A stretch of DNA of 64,000 bases from Lunularia cruciata (taxonomy: Eukaryota > Streptophyta > Marchantiopsida > Lunulariales > Lunulariaceae): contig OX419757.1 in assembly GCA_948567375.1 (NCBI GenBank), forward strand, positions 35,402,001-35,466,000, read 5' to 3'. The notes below the pieces were generated by a model, which saw nothing but the letters and a program-made list of their open reading frames with translations, ran no database searches and had not been told where the DNA came from. The translations under genes and the position numbers were made by a program. Below, piece after piece: positions 48,521 to 59,959 of this stretch (position 1 is its first letter; every line of letters starts with the position of its first letter).

Positions 48521-49229
48521 AAACTATTTGATCAACCCTTGCTTGATGAGGCTCTTGGCTCTCCTCAGATTGTCCTTGTGCAATTGGCTTGATCCACACC
48601 GCAAAAATAGACCTATCTTCTTTCAAAGCTTGCTCTATGGTTGCTTCACTAACAAACTTCCCATCTAGGGACTCACCTCTCTTCAAAGCTTGCTCCATGG
48701 TTGCCTTCCTGGCAAACTTCCCATCTTGGGGATCCTCTCCCTTCAAGGCATGCTCTATGGCTACCTTCTCAACCAACTTCCCATCTTGGGATTGACTATT
48801 CTTAGGTGTCTTACTCAAAGGTACCAGACAACCTAATCTGAAATTCCTACCTTGGTGTTGTACTTGAATTTGTCGTTGGGTCCAATCAAATTGAACCTTA
48901 TGACATTCAAGCCAAGGTAGTCCTAGAATGACATCATAGTGTAGAGGTGCCACTACAAAGCTCATACATTCCAAATAGTCCTTCCTAATCTTAAAAGTAA
49001 CAAGATGTGAGGTACAAAATGCAGAACCCTTTCTACCATCCGCCATCATCAATCTACTTCCAATCATTGGCTTGATAGGAGTACCCAATTCTTTTGCTAC
49101 TTGCATAGACATGCAATTCTTTGAACTTCTAAAATCAACCAAAATCTTACAATCCAGATTAGATATTGTACCTTGCAAGTGAAGCAAACTTGCATAGGTC
49201 AAGCCTTCAATCCCATTGGAACTAATCAA
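48519..49229 (-). pseudogene. Protease and repeat linker of element 5
   Basis: One open piece of 236 codons. The N-terminal half is the protease with ILVDFRSSKN (D-F-R where D-S-G is expected) and the downstream VILGLPWLECH block. The C-terminal half is a linker of three 20-residue repeats (SQDGKLVEKVAIEHALKGED is the first; the next begin PQDGKF and SLDGKF). The linker leads to the RT. Confidence 0.8.
48622..48799. repeat. 60-bp minisatellite coding the protease-RT linker (3 units)
   Basis: TTCAAAGCTTGCTCTATGG at 48622, again at 48682 and (TTCAAGGCATGCTC) 48742. It is in frame, 20 codons per unit. Element 3 has two units at 42888-43005. Confidence 0.9.
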
Positions 49230-49309
49230 GCTCCTAATATGGGGCTCAAAATCTTCTATTGGGATTCCTTGTTTCCCTGATCATTTTTTCCACAACCTCC
49301 ATCTGGGCA

Positions 49310-50033
49310 ACTTGTCGAGGTCGCCCATTCCTGAGTGGACAATCAGCAATGCAATGTCCAACTTGGTGACAATAAAAACAATCTCTATTTTGTCATAATC
49401 TTTCTCTATCCATTGTACCAAGTGGTCTCTGTTGGATAGCATCAATCTCCATGGATGTCGGTTCCTCCACCCATGCGTAATGTATTGGTAGGTTTTGTGT
49501 AGGTCGAGATCGAGACCAAGTTATTGCAACCAAGGAATCAAAATGCTTAGCAAATTGCATGGCTTCTTCTACATTTTGTGGTTCTCGCATGGTCACCTCC
49601 AATTTAGTTTGTGCTTTCAATCCCCGCACATATCAATCTAGAACTTCACTTTTGGAATTTGCATGATGATGTTCTGAAATAATGTGATGTAGCTCCTTAT
49701 AGAGCCAATTTGCTTCAACTCCACTAGTTTGTCTTGTGCAGCTTGGGTGGCATTTATAGTTTAAAATTGACCAAGTATAGAATCCTTGAATTTTGCCCAT
49801 GTCAAAATTGGTGTAATAATTTGTTTGTTCAGCTTGCTCCACTCTAAATTGCCACCAAAGTTTTGCCACACCATCCAATTGGCTAGAAGCCAAGAGAATT
49901 TGTTTCCATTCATCTTGAAGGTTGGAGGCTTCAAAGTAACATTAGTAGTCAAACACAAAATTCTCCATTGTTCTTGGAAGATTCTTGCCTTCAAACACCT
50001 TGGGTTTTGGAAATAAGATGTGATCTTCTCCAT
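49310..50033 (-). pseudogene. gag of element 5, broken
   Basis: Open pieces at 49761-50033, 49633-49893 and 49393-49629 (MRGLKAQTKLEVTMREPQNV) cover the Gag core in changing frames. A CCHC knuckle CFYCHQVGHCIADC is readable on the minus strand near 49335-49385. Confidence 0.78.
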
Positions 50034-50380
50034 CTTGAATTGGTGCCCTCTCTATATGTTTTTGTCATTGTTGTTGTTGTTCATCCAACAATCAAGTAAG
50101 GTGCTCGATTTGTTGCGGCATCGCAAGGATAGCATTTGGTATTGCTGCCATAGCTACTACTCTATCCCACTACTCTCAATTTATCTAATTGATATCCATA
50201 AGTTACAATTTGAAGTATCAAGGGTTCCTCACACAAGGTGATCATATGCAAAAAATCTTGGCCAAAATGCAAGGTGATGAATTGGGTGAAACAATACTTG
50301 GGTAATATCTAGACATGAAAATCCCAATAATTTGGCGGAAGTGGATTTGGTGGTCCATAAATTCTATCCATCCTATTCTT

Positions 50381-50392
50381 GCTTTGATACCA
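50381..50392 (-). other. Primer binding site of element 5
   Basis: Minus-strand TGGTATCAAAGC, one transition from canonical. Confidence 0.88.
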
Positions 50393-50393
50393 A

Positions 50394-50819
50394 TGTAAAA
50401 GACCAAGCCCAAGGAGAGAAATAGGAGAATGGAAACTCATATTGGGACGCTTGAATGTGTGAAAACTCCAAATGCCTAGCATGAGCTTTGGCTCTTGTAT
50501 TTATAGGGATCATACAAGGCTCTTGAAAAGCTTCTCAAGAAGTTTCTTTCAACCACTTTCTTGGAGTGCAAGCCAAGTTAATTGGGAAGTTTCTCAAGAA
50601 GCTTCTTTCTAGAAGTCATTTACTTGGCATGCAAGCTAAGCTAGTTGGAACCTTCCAAAAGCTTCCTTCTAGAAGCTACTTACTTAAGGTGCAAGCTAAG
50701 CTAGCTAGGAAGCTTTCCAAGAAGCTTCCTAGATACTTCTATAATATTCTAGGCTAATTTATTTTATTTGTTACTTTGTTAGCCCTACTAACTTCGTTGC
50801 TAAACTCTATATTGTTACA
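50394..50819 (-). repeat. 5' LTR of element 5 (426 bp)
   Basis: Plus-strand TGTAAAAGACC to TATATTGTTACA. The three-unit GAA/TTC motif is mutated here (TTCTATAATATTC). Confidence 0.9.
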
Positions 50820-50824
50820 CCAAC
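50820..50824. repeat. Target-site duplication of element 5, right copy (CCAAC)
   Basis: Identical to 45127-45131; element 4 gag resumes directly. Confidence 0.9.
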
Positions 50825-51540
50825 CTTGGTCAACAATGAAGTCACAATGTTGCTAAGGATGAAGAAGACATGCAATATTGAGCCATACAAGAGGTAATGT
50901 TCCATGAGCATAGTGGAGAATTGGATTTCAAGAATGAATCAATACTTTTGATATTCACAATGGAGATATCCAATCATTCCATATGCAGGTTTGCATATGG
51001 GTACTTGACTGATAAAACCCTTACATAGTATGATGCTTGGGAATGAGCAATGTTGGTAGAAGGAAAAGAGGTCACTTGGACAACTATGCAAGAAGGGCTA
51101 CTAAAGAACTTCCAATATGTGGATTCCATATAGATGGCCCAAAACCAACTATGAAGGTTGAAGCAAAAGAATAACGTAAAAGAGTATGTGGATGTATTTC
51201 TTGATCTACAAGTTGCAATAACCAACATGAGTCCAATAAAAGCTCTAGACAATTTCAAATAAGGGTTAAAATAGCAAAGTTGCCAAGACATAATAGCCAA
51301 GTTGGGCACATAGCCATCAACTATCATGCTTGTCTACCTAGATGCCTGAGGCCTCCATACAAGTGATCTTTGAACAACATGGAGAGATTAATAGAAGAGG
51401 TAGTTGCAAAAATCACATTGGAAAATGAAGATTGATAGTAAATATATCTCATGGCTTTACTAGCTCAATAGAGAAGCAAAAAAGTGAGGGAAGGAAGAGG
51501 AAAAGAGTGCAAAGATCAAGGAAGATAACTCACAACTGAT
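50825..51540 (+). pseudogene. gag of element 4, second part
   Basis: Resumes with AATGAAGTCACAATG and MKKTCNIEPYK, matching element 2 gag (RMKKTCNIKPYK). Stops are frequent through 51500. The CCHC knuckle is not recognisable. Confidence 0.7.
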
Positions 51541-51544
51541 TGTC

Positions 51545-54500
51545 ATGAATGGAGTCCTAACAGACAATCAAGTGAGAGTATTGATAGACCCTAGAACAAT
51601 AAAGAATTACTTGTGTTCCTCTATTGCAATCAGATTGGGGATGGATCCAAAGAACAATGAGAATGCAGAAGTAGAGCTACTTAATGGGCAGAAAAAGAGG
51701 ATTGAGTCAATACTTAGAAAGGTAGCACTCCCTATAGAAGAGTATCAAGATCCAATTGAGTGGCGAGTGATATGGTTAGCTCATTATAATGCAATCTTAG
51801 GCATGCCATGGATAGAACATTATAACCTTATGGTTAATTGGAGAAAAAAATTAATGAGAACTTGCCAATGAAGAAGAAGATCATTGGGAGATCATTGGGG
51901 TTAAAGAAAGATCAAACAAGCAAGAATTGCTTGTCTATATCATAGGGACAAAAACTATATATAAGACAGATAGATGTTTCATGGGACTAATAGGAGAAGT
52001 CCAGAGTGCACAACTCATTGGAAAAATTTATGAGAAATTTAAAGATGTGGTCAATGAGTTTCAAGATATCTTCCTAGATAATCTACCCTTAGGATTACCA
52101 CCAAAAAAGAGAGTAAATCATAAATTGAGATATTTTTGGAGATAAGACCTCCTTGTAAGGCCCCATATCCTCTATCACCTCATGAGTTGGAGGAGTGTAA
52201 GCCTCAAATCAAGGATATACTACAAAAATGGTTTATCTAACCTAGTGTATTACCATATAGGACTCTTGTCTTGTTTGTGAAAAAAGAACGGTACAATGTA
52301 CATGTGCATTAACTATCGGCACCAAAATCAACAAATAGTGAAGAAAAAATACCCCTTACCCGCATAAATAACCTATTTGATCAACTCGATGAGGCAAAAC
52401 ACTTTACCAAACTTGATCTATGGAGCGATTACAACCAAATCTAGATGGTGGAGGAAGACTTATACAAAACTACTTTTTGAACAAGATATAGCCACTTTGA
52501 GTACCTAGTGATTTCTTTTGGCCTCAACAATGCACCAGCCACTTTCATGAGTTTGATGAATGGCATATTTTTCCACACTTGGATAAATCTTTTATTATCT
52601 TCCTAGATGATATCTTAGTCTATAGTAGGACAATGATGAAACACAAGAAATATCTACAAGAAGTCCTCTAGACGCTATGACAAAATCAGTTGTATGCTAA
52701 CATCTCAAAGTGCAAGTTTGGCAAGTTGGAAGTAGACTATTGGGGGCATAGAGTAAGTGCAAAAGGTATCCAAGTGTTAATAGATAATATAGAGGTCATT
52801 CAAAAATAGAGTGCTCCAAAAAATCAGACTCAACTCAAGAGCTTCTTAGGATTGACAAGGTTCTATCATCAATTTGTCAAAGACTTCTCCAAGGTTGCAC
52901 AACCTCTAACAACACTACTATGCAAGGGGAAGAAGTAGATATAGGGAATTTTACAAGAATTGGCCTTTTAAGAATTGAAAGATGTATTACTACATGCACC
53001 AATCTTTAAAAGATATGACCCAAAACATCCAATCAAGTTTGTTACAAATACATCAAACATAGCAATAAGAGCAATCCTAAAACAAGAGTGGCATGACAGA
53101 TGGCACCTAGTTGCATATTTCTCTCAAAATTTGTTATTGGAAAAATGTAACTATCACACCACATAATGAGAAGAGCAAGCGATCATCCTTGCAACCAAGC
53201 ATTGGAAGCACTATCTTGGTGAGAAGGCAATTTTAGTGGAGATAGACCACAAACCTCTAGACTACCTCAAGATACAAAAAGATCTATCTCATCAACAGAT
53301 TTGATGGGCAAAGTGGAAACAATGGTTCAACATGACAATCACATATGTGGAAGGCAAGAAGCAATTTGCAGATGCATTCACTAGAATGCCAATGGCAAAA
53401 AATTTGGTGGTAGAAGTCAAGATGAACCTTGAGTTCTAGCTAAGGATTTTTTTATCACAAAAAATGATCCATAGATTGTACGAGCTCAATCATCGAAAGG
53501 CATCACCAGCACCCAAGGACTCACCTTTTGTGATGGTAAGTTATGGATCGTGGATGCCACAAACATAGGAACCACCATCCTAGTAGATGTCAAGATTTTG
53601 CCATTGTAGGTCTCATTGGAGTGGACAAGACCTTGGATGCAGTCAAACTTCATTACTATTGGCCCAAGATGAGCAACAATGTGATGGAATATGTTTGAAA
53701 CTACCTACTTTATCAAAAAAAATAAAGCTTCTAATCAAGCTCCCATAAGACACCTTCAACTCCTTTCCACTCCTACACAACATTGGGAATAAGTAAGCAT
53801 GGATCTGGTTTTTGAATTGCCTAAGACCACCTTAGGGTTTGACTCCATAATAGTCTTTTTTGACCAACTCATCAAAATAATTCATTTATGTCCTACCACC
53901 AAGGACATGACTGCTCCACAACTAGCTCAATTGTACTTAGATGCATTTTTTTCTCACCATAGCTTGTCTTGAGTACTCATCACCCATATAAGCACTCAAT
54001 TCACTAGTTTATTTTGGAGAGCACTCTTTGGTTTCTTTAAAACCAAATTGGCCATGTCTACATCTTACCATCCATAGACCAATGTACAAACAAAGTAAGC
54101 TAATTGCACTATTAAAGACATGCTCTCGGGCTTCATCTTAGATGAACAAGAGAGGTGGGACACCTTACTTCCATTGGTTGGATTTTCTTACAACAAATTT
54201 AGTGAATGCATGCACACAAGTCACAATATTCTTCCTCATGTATGTATCCTTCACACCTTTGAGCTTGATGAAGATCTGTCTGGTGGCTACTAAAGTTGAT
54301 GTTATCAACACTTTTTTTTCCAGAATGCAATATGGTATAGAGAACGGCAAGCATAGGTTGCAAATTGCAAAAAAGTGATAAAAGCAATATATAGATGCAC
54401 ACCACCAACACATGGAGTTCAATGTTAGGGATCAACTTTAACTATCAACAACCAACCTCACATTAGTTGGCTCTTGTAAGCTTAGACCTCATTTTATTGG

Positions 54501-54800
54501 GCCTTTTCCCATTCTTTATTAAATTGGTGCAATGGCTTACCACCTTGAGCTACCACCACACATGAAGATCCATCCGGTATTCCATGTTTCATTGCTATGC
54601 AGATATGCCTCCCAATTGTCTCACTTTCCTTCCACCCAAGACATTTGACCTTGTCCAACACTCATTCATGGCACAAAGGAATATAAAGTCAAATGTATTC
54701 TCCAAAAATGCACCCATGGTGCTTGCCATCCACATGTGCTATATCTTGTATAGTGGAAAGGATACCCACTATGTGAGATGACATGGGGGCCAGCAGCCAA
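51545..54800 (+). pseudogene. pol of element 4, heavily broken
   Basis: Protease is at 51545-51871 (VRVLIDPRTIKNY, again D-P-R; AILGMPWIEHYN). RT is at about 52150-52700 ([18 protein letters not shown]). RNase H is at about 52975-53420 (NTSNIAIRAILKQE, YVEGKKQFADAFTRM). Integrase is at about 53640-54540 (the core is degraded; MPSLMKICLVATKVDV-like block near 54270). The terminal region to 54800 is like the chromodomain tail of element 2. Confidence 0.82.
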
Positions 54801-54865
54801 CTTGACCCATGCGCCGGTGTTAGTGAAATTTTTTGAACAAGTATGCAACAAGGAAGTTGTGTCTT

Positions 54866-54879
54866 AAAAGGGGGAGGTT
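54866..54879 (+). other. Polypurine tract of element 4
   Basis: AAAAGGGGGAGGTT abuts the 3' LTR; close to that of element 2. Confidence 0.85.
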
Positions 54880-55478
54880 TGTAATACCAATAGCTAGACA
54901 TATTATCTAGAGGTGAAAATTGGCTTGGTAACATATGGAAGGATGTTATAGTTGATGGACTAAGTAGATCAGATAGAAGTATCACCAAAAGAGTACTCCT
55001 ACCAATAGGGAAAAAGCCAAAAATAGCTTGAAAACTTCAAAGTCAATTTTGGAGGTCTAAATAGATGAATTAGGGCTCAAAAATGTGAAAATTTGTTTCA
55101 AGGAAGGGAAAGGTTTGCTTTTCCTCCTCCCCTATTTGTCTCAGCAAGAGCTTTCTAATGGTACCTCACCCATGCAATTCTAAGATTCCTATAGGAAGAT
55201 TCCCTAAAGATTACCTTTGGTCAAAGCTTGTATGACCAACCAAATAGGACTAAAATAGACATATCATCCATGCATGCAACTAATCTAAGGGTGGATCCCA
55301 TTAACAAATCACCAATCCATGTATTGGATCCAAGGATGGGGATTCCTTTGAGGGAATCCTCTTTGCTCCATAATAAAGATAAGGTGCTCCTTTGGGGCAT
55401 CAAAGTTTTGAGTGTGAAGCTTTGTGTTTCGTTTTTTGGGTTTTCTCTTGGGAGTTCTCCTATCCTTGGAACATTACA
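54880..55478 (+). repeat. 3' LTR of element 4 (599 bp)
   Basis: TGTAATACCAATAGC to CTTGGAACATTACA. The TATA region is altered to CCATAATAAA. Confidence 0.9.
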
Positions 55479-55483
55479 CAATT

Positions 55484-56330
55484 ACATGGCTTCTTCCAAG
55501 TGTTTTGGCTCTTACATAGTCACCTCCAATTTGGTTCATGATTTCAAGCCCCTCACAAATTGATCTAGAGCTTCACCTTCTAGTATATATGGAATTTGCA
55601 TAATGGTGTTCTAGAATTGCATGATGTAACTTCTTATAGTGCCAATCTACTTTAGCTTTGCCAACCTATCTTGTGCAACTTGTGTGGCATTTATAGCTTG
55701 GAGTTGACCAATTATTGCACTTTTGAATTCTCCCCATGTCAAGATTGGTATAATAATTTGTTGTTGAGCTTGCTCCACTCAAAACCGCAACCATAGCTTT
55801 GCCATTCCATCCAATTTGCTTGAAGCCAAGAGAATCTATTTTTGTTCATCTTGAAGATTTGTAGCTTTTAAATAACATAAAATTCTCTACAACACCTAAG
55901 AGATTTTTGCCTTCGTATACCTTGGGCTTCAAAAATTAGATTTTCTTTTCTCCTTCTTGAAATGGTTCTCTCTCTACTTGCTCTTATTTTTTATGATCTT
56001 GTTCTTCCAACAATCAAGTAAGGTGCTCAATTTGATGTTGTATGGCAATGATAATCTCAAGCATTGCCGCCATGACTACTACTTTATCAACCTACCTATG
56101 GTTTATCTAAATTAACACATAGAGGCAATATATCCACCATTCACTATAAGATGCATTGGAAGTACCAAGTGTTCATCACAAGGTGATCACATTTTATAGA
56201 ATTATGCCCAAAGCTAGAGATGATGAATTATGTGAAATGATGCTTTGGTAGAAAATAGACACAAAAATCCCAATGATTTGGTGAAAATGCATTTAGTGAT
56301 CCATAAATTCCATCCATCCTATTCCTTCTC
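55484..56330 (-). pseudogene. gag and leader of element 3 (right part)
   Basis: Parallel to 49560-50380 of element 5 (e.g. CACCTCCAATTTGGTTCATG, and later TTCCAACAATCAAGTAAGG). No frame longer than a few tens of codons survives. Confidence 0.78.
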
Positions 56331-56338
56331 TGATACCA
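56327..56338 (-). other. Primer binding site of element 3
   Basis: Minus-strand TGGTATCAGAGA, one base from canonical. Confidence 0.85.
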
Positions 56339-56339
56339 A

Positions 56340-56769
56340 TGTAAACGACCAAGACCAAGGAGAGAAATAGGAGAATGGAAAATTTGGAGTAGAAAAATAT
56401 AATGGGATACTTGAATAAGAAAAAATCCAAATGTCTAACATGTGCATAGGTTTTACTATTTATAGAGAAATATACAAAGCTCTTGAGAAGCTTCTCAAGA
56501 AGCTTCCTAAAAGTTGCCTGCTTGGAATGCAAGCCAAGTTAATTTGGAAGCTTCTCAAGGAGCTTTCTTCTCAAAACCGCCTACTTGGCATGCAAGCTAA
56601 GCTAGCCAAGAAGCTTCCCAAGAAGCTTTCACCTTAGCATGCATATTACCCAACACTTGGAAGGTACCAAGTAGCTTCCCATATGTTTCTAAAATATTCT
56701 TGGCTAATTTGGCCTATTTGCTACTTTGTTAGGCTTGAATTACTCATTAGTAAGCTTTATATTGTTACA
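56340..56769 (-). repeat. 5' LTR of element 3 (430 bp)
   Basis: Plus-strand TGTAAACGACC to TATATTGTTACA. Partner of 39412-39889. Confidence 0.9.
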
Positions 56770-58030
56770 AAGATGGTAGTGTTATCCTCTATGATGCACT
56801 AAAGTAAAAAATAAAATCATCAACTAATTACTTTTAGTTTAAAATCTAGCCAAGATTGCTCCTAAAGGTGATAGTTCATTCAACTCCAAGTGCCATTCCA
56901 TTCCAAAGATGCAGTGTTTGTAGATATGTTCTACCCTTCCAAGAAGGCACAACTTGCAAGACTAGTCTTTTGCTACTTCTTATCTAAAGTTTTTGATTTT
57001 GTGATACTACTAGTACGGTGAGCTTCCCAACCACTCATTGAAAAGGTTCACTCCTTTGAATTTTTCAGTGCACACTTTGATCAAGGGCAAGTACATGCTT
57101 GGCAATAAGCATTGAAGATAGATTGTGAAATTCCTCACCTCTCCTCTAGATTAAACATTGAAATAACATGCAAAATGTAGGACAACAAACTTGCAATGAA
57201 GTGAGAGCACTCTTTACTTCTAATAAAAGCTTGTATTACAAAAGAATGAGTGAACAAGCATGAGTGCCAATAGCACTCTATCTTATAACAAATTTTGGCT
57301 CCAAGCCAAAAGGATCAAAATCCCAAGTGAATCCTAAAAACTCTAAATCTAAACTATCCATCACTAGTTTTATTATCCTAATCCTATCTTATCCTAATCA
57401 TCATTAGAATGATTAGGCTTCTACACATGTCAAGGGAGATATTGGATCCCGCCTAGTCTACTTTTAGTGTACAACTTTGAGTACCTATACAAGCCAAAGG
57501 AACCCTCCTCTGTAAGTATATACAACTCCAACTGCAATACCATTCCAAGTGCAGTTGTCCTCAACTCTTTACAACTCGGAGTGCTACTCAACTTTGAGTG
57601 CACTCTTCTAAAATAAATGTAATGCTAAAGTGTAGTCATAATTGGCTTATTGAGAGTGCTCAAATATTGTACAACTCTAAGTACCTAATAATTTCTAAAT
57701 AGTGCCTATCTAACTAAAGGATTTCCTTTGGATGAGTGCCTTGGGTTGGAGCTACAAGAGATATAGGGCTTTGTTCACCTCTCAAGTATCTAATTAATTG
57801 ATCTGTTTGGGCTTGATACCTAGCCATTTTTAACAAGAAGGTCTAGCATACTTCATTAAATTTCTTATTTGAATGCTTCTTTAAGTGCAAGGATAAACTA
57901 TTCATGTGTTCCTCCTTTTAGGCCTTATTTTGTAGCATTGGACCTACATCTTGAATTCATGGTGCTTAGTCCTCAAGGCTTGTACTGCTCTCTCTTCTTT
58001 TAGCATCTCCATGAACAAGGCCTAGGTTTC
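56770..58030. repeat. Left inverted arm of the coil-family unit (continued)
   Basis: Continues 39240-39411. Inverted partner is about 61238-62500. Contains GAGTGCCAATAGCACTC and TAATCCTATCTTATCCTAAT; the inner end runs into the tail of the minus-strand ORF. Confidence 0.65.
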
Positions 58031-59950
58031 TTTTACTTGGTGCAGTGTCTTCAACTAATCTTCCTCTTGTTGTTAAGATTGCCTGCTCCATTCATTCTTT
58101 TGTTCCTCAAGCACTTGGAGACTTTCTACATGCTTCACTTGTTCCTTTGCTGCCCCCTTGCCAAGATTTTCCAGCTAAATGGCCACTTCCATATGGTACT
58201 CTTGCATCAACAGCTCCAATGTCACCACTTGATCATGCTTCTCTACCAAGGCACTCTAAGTGTTTTCTAATTCTTGACACTTGCTGCAAAGTTGACTTTG
58301 GCTTCCTTCTTGAATTGCTCAAACTCAAGGCGTAGTGCCTTCCAACCCTCCTCAAACTTCTTGGTCTCAGATGTCCGATGAACTTGTTCATTCTCATCAA
58401 TGGCACTTCTCCTTTTTAACTTTTGGTTCTCTTGCATCAAGGTACTTACCTTCAATGCCTCTACCTTGTATAATTCTTTGGCCTTTTTTGCCTCCTCCTT
58501 CACCAAGTCCTCTTTGGCCTTCCAAGTGTAAACCTCTGCTTGTACATGGCTTTGATCAGCATGGTGTAGTCCAACACATCAGGGCATTTGGCATGGTATT
58601 AGGGCATTAGTTCCTCCATCAAGTGCAGAGAAAAATCCACTAAGTGGATGATGAAGTTTGGCCAATGGGCCATCCTACACCTGCACCAATTTGGATGGTG
58701 TGGGTGCCTCCCTTTCTTTGATCTACAATCCTGGTGTAGCCTCAAGAAGATAAGTTAAGATATCAACTTCCTCCTCTTCTTTGGCATTGTTGGAGATCCA
58801 ATCTTCCTCTTCTATTTGATCATCAACACCTTCTTCTACTCTTGGCCAAATTCATGGTCCTTCTTGCACTTGGCCTAATCTTGCACATCTATTGCAACTT
58901 CTTCTAGAATTCCAAGGCTCAAAGGTGCCTAATCATGCACTTCTCCTTCTTCTTCAATGTTGTCTTCTACATGCACAAGGCCACTATCCATGTCTTGGGC
59001 CTGCACTTGGGGAGTAGACTAAGCATCATCCTAAGTCTCTTCTCCTTCTTCATTATCTCTTAAGGGGAAGTTCAATCCTTGCATAGTGAAGGATCCTTGC
59101 TCCTCCTTGTCTTCATCTTCATCAACCTTAGTGTCCTTAGCTTTATCTTCTAAAGATGATACTTTGATAGTTTGGGTACTCACCTTTGACTTCTTAGCTG
59201 GAGGAATAGGTTGCTTCTTTAGGGTAGAATTCTTCCTCTTTGGAGCTTAGGTAGGACCAGGTCTTCATCTACATGCACAAGTTGGCCCATCTCTACAAAC
59301 TTAGCATCTGCCAATCAATACTTTGTGATCTGGGTAGGTCTTTTAAGTTGTTCTTTGAAATACCCTGTAGGATGAAAGTGAGTAGGGAACTCCTTCCCCT
59401 CTTCTTTGGTTAAGAGGTTTTTCCCATGTAGTAGTGCATTACAAAGGAAGAAAGATAATTGGCTCTCTCTTCAACTTCAAAATCCCTATGCATGAGCTTG
59501 CACTGCTTATCACAACCTATTTAAAGAACATTTTGGCCCAATCTACAAGCTCTCTTGCATATGTGTAATCAAAGAAAATTTCCTAGCCATTGTTTAAATA
59601 GGTAGTCTGTTTCTATTTGAAGAGTTTCATCACTACCTCTACAATGGTCCTTTTGGCAAGGTCCTTGTAACTAGCTACACTCCATCCATAATTCTTGGAG
59701 CACTTATTACTAGAGTGACTTTTAACTTTGGGATACAACTCCTTGTCTACAAATTTGGTGTCTATTGTCATGGCTCTTGCAACCCAGCATCCAAGCCAAG
59801 TACCATTGCCCAATGGTCCTTGGTCTAGTTCCATCGATTACCCCATATTCCTCCTTCAATTTTCTCTCTCTTTCCTCTCATTTCATGAATCATGTGGAGG
59901 TCTAATAACTCTTAGTTCCAAAGTAGGAATCCTAAGTGCTTGCTTCTAAT
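57770..59950 (-). pseudogene. Coil-family protein, broken (copy X)
   Basis: The N-terminal piece at 59613-59834 (VARAMTIDTKFVDKEL, YGWSVASYKDLAKRTIVEVV, MKLFK) closely parallels the plus-strand copy at 37414. Then comes an acidic middle (about 58750-59230). The coiled coil at 58267-58506 includes EEAKKAKELYKVEALKVSTL and LRLEFEQFKKEAKVNF. The tail continues to about 57780 with several TAG stops at Gln positions. No catalytic motif. Confidence 0.62.
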
Positions 59951-59959
59951 TACATCCAC

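Larger units (their letters stand above)
45132..50819 (-). mobile_element. Element 5: chromovirus, second family, innermost insertion (5688 bp)
   Basis: LTRs 45132-45661 and 50394-50819, perfect CCAAC target duplication inside the gag of element 4, iMet-like primer site, PPT. The order on the minus strand from right to left is gag, PR, RT, RNaseH, INT, chromodomain. It is the youngest layer by position but is still broken in several places. Confidence 0.93.
43741..55478 (+). mobile_element. Element 4: chromovirus of the element 2 family, interrupted by element 5
   Basis: LTRs 43741-44321 and 54880-55478, iMet-type primer site, PPT, gag-PR-RT-RNaseH-INT-chromodomain on the plus strand. The gag is split exactly at the CCAAC duplication of element 5 (45127-45131 and 50820-50824). 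Joined across that point it parallels the gag of element 2. Flanks are TGACT (left) and CAATT (right): not identical, but every difference is a transition. Confidence 0.9.
39412..56769 (-). mobile_element. Element 3: chromovirus, second family, interrupted by element 4
   Basis: LTRs at 39412-39889 and 56340-56769, chromodomain-INT-RT-PR-gag in order from left to right on the minus strand. The coding DNA breaks at 43740 and resumes at 55484. The sequences on both sides of the break (AATCAAAGCG before; ACATGGCTTCTTCC after) match a continuous stretch in element 5 near 49536-49570. It sits in the arm of the coil-family unit: flanks AACCACTCC... and ...ATCCTCTATGATGCAC match a continuous stretch in the inverted arm near 62475-62510. 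Confidence 0.9.

Noticed and set aside
39405-56775. AGATG as the target duplication of element 3
   Set aside because: AGATG occurs near both ends (39405-39409; 56771-56775) but is offset from the LTR edges by two bases and one base, so it is suggestive only.
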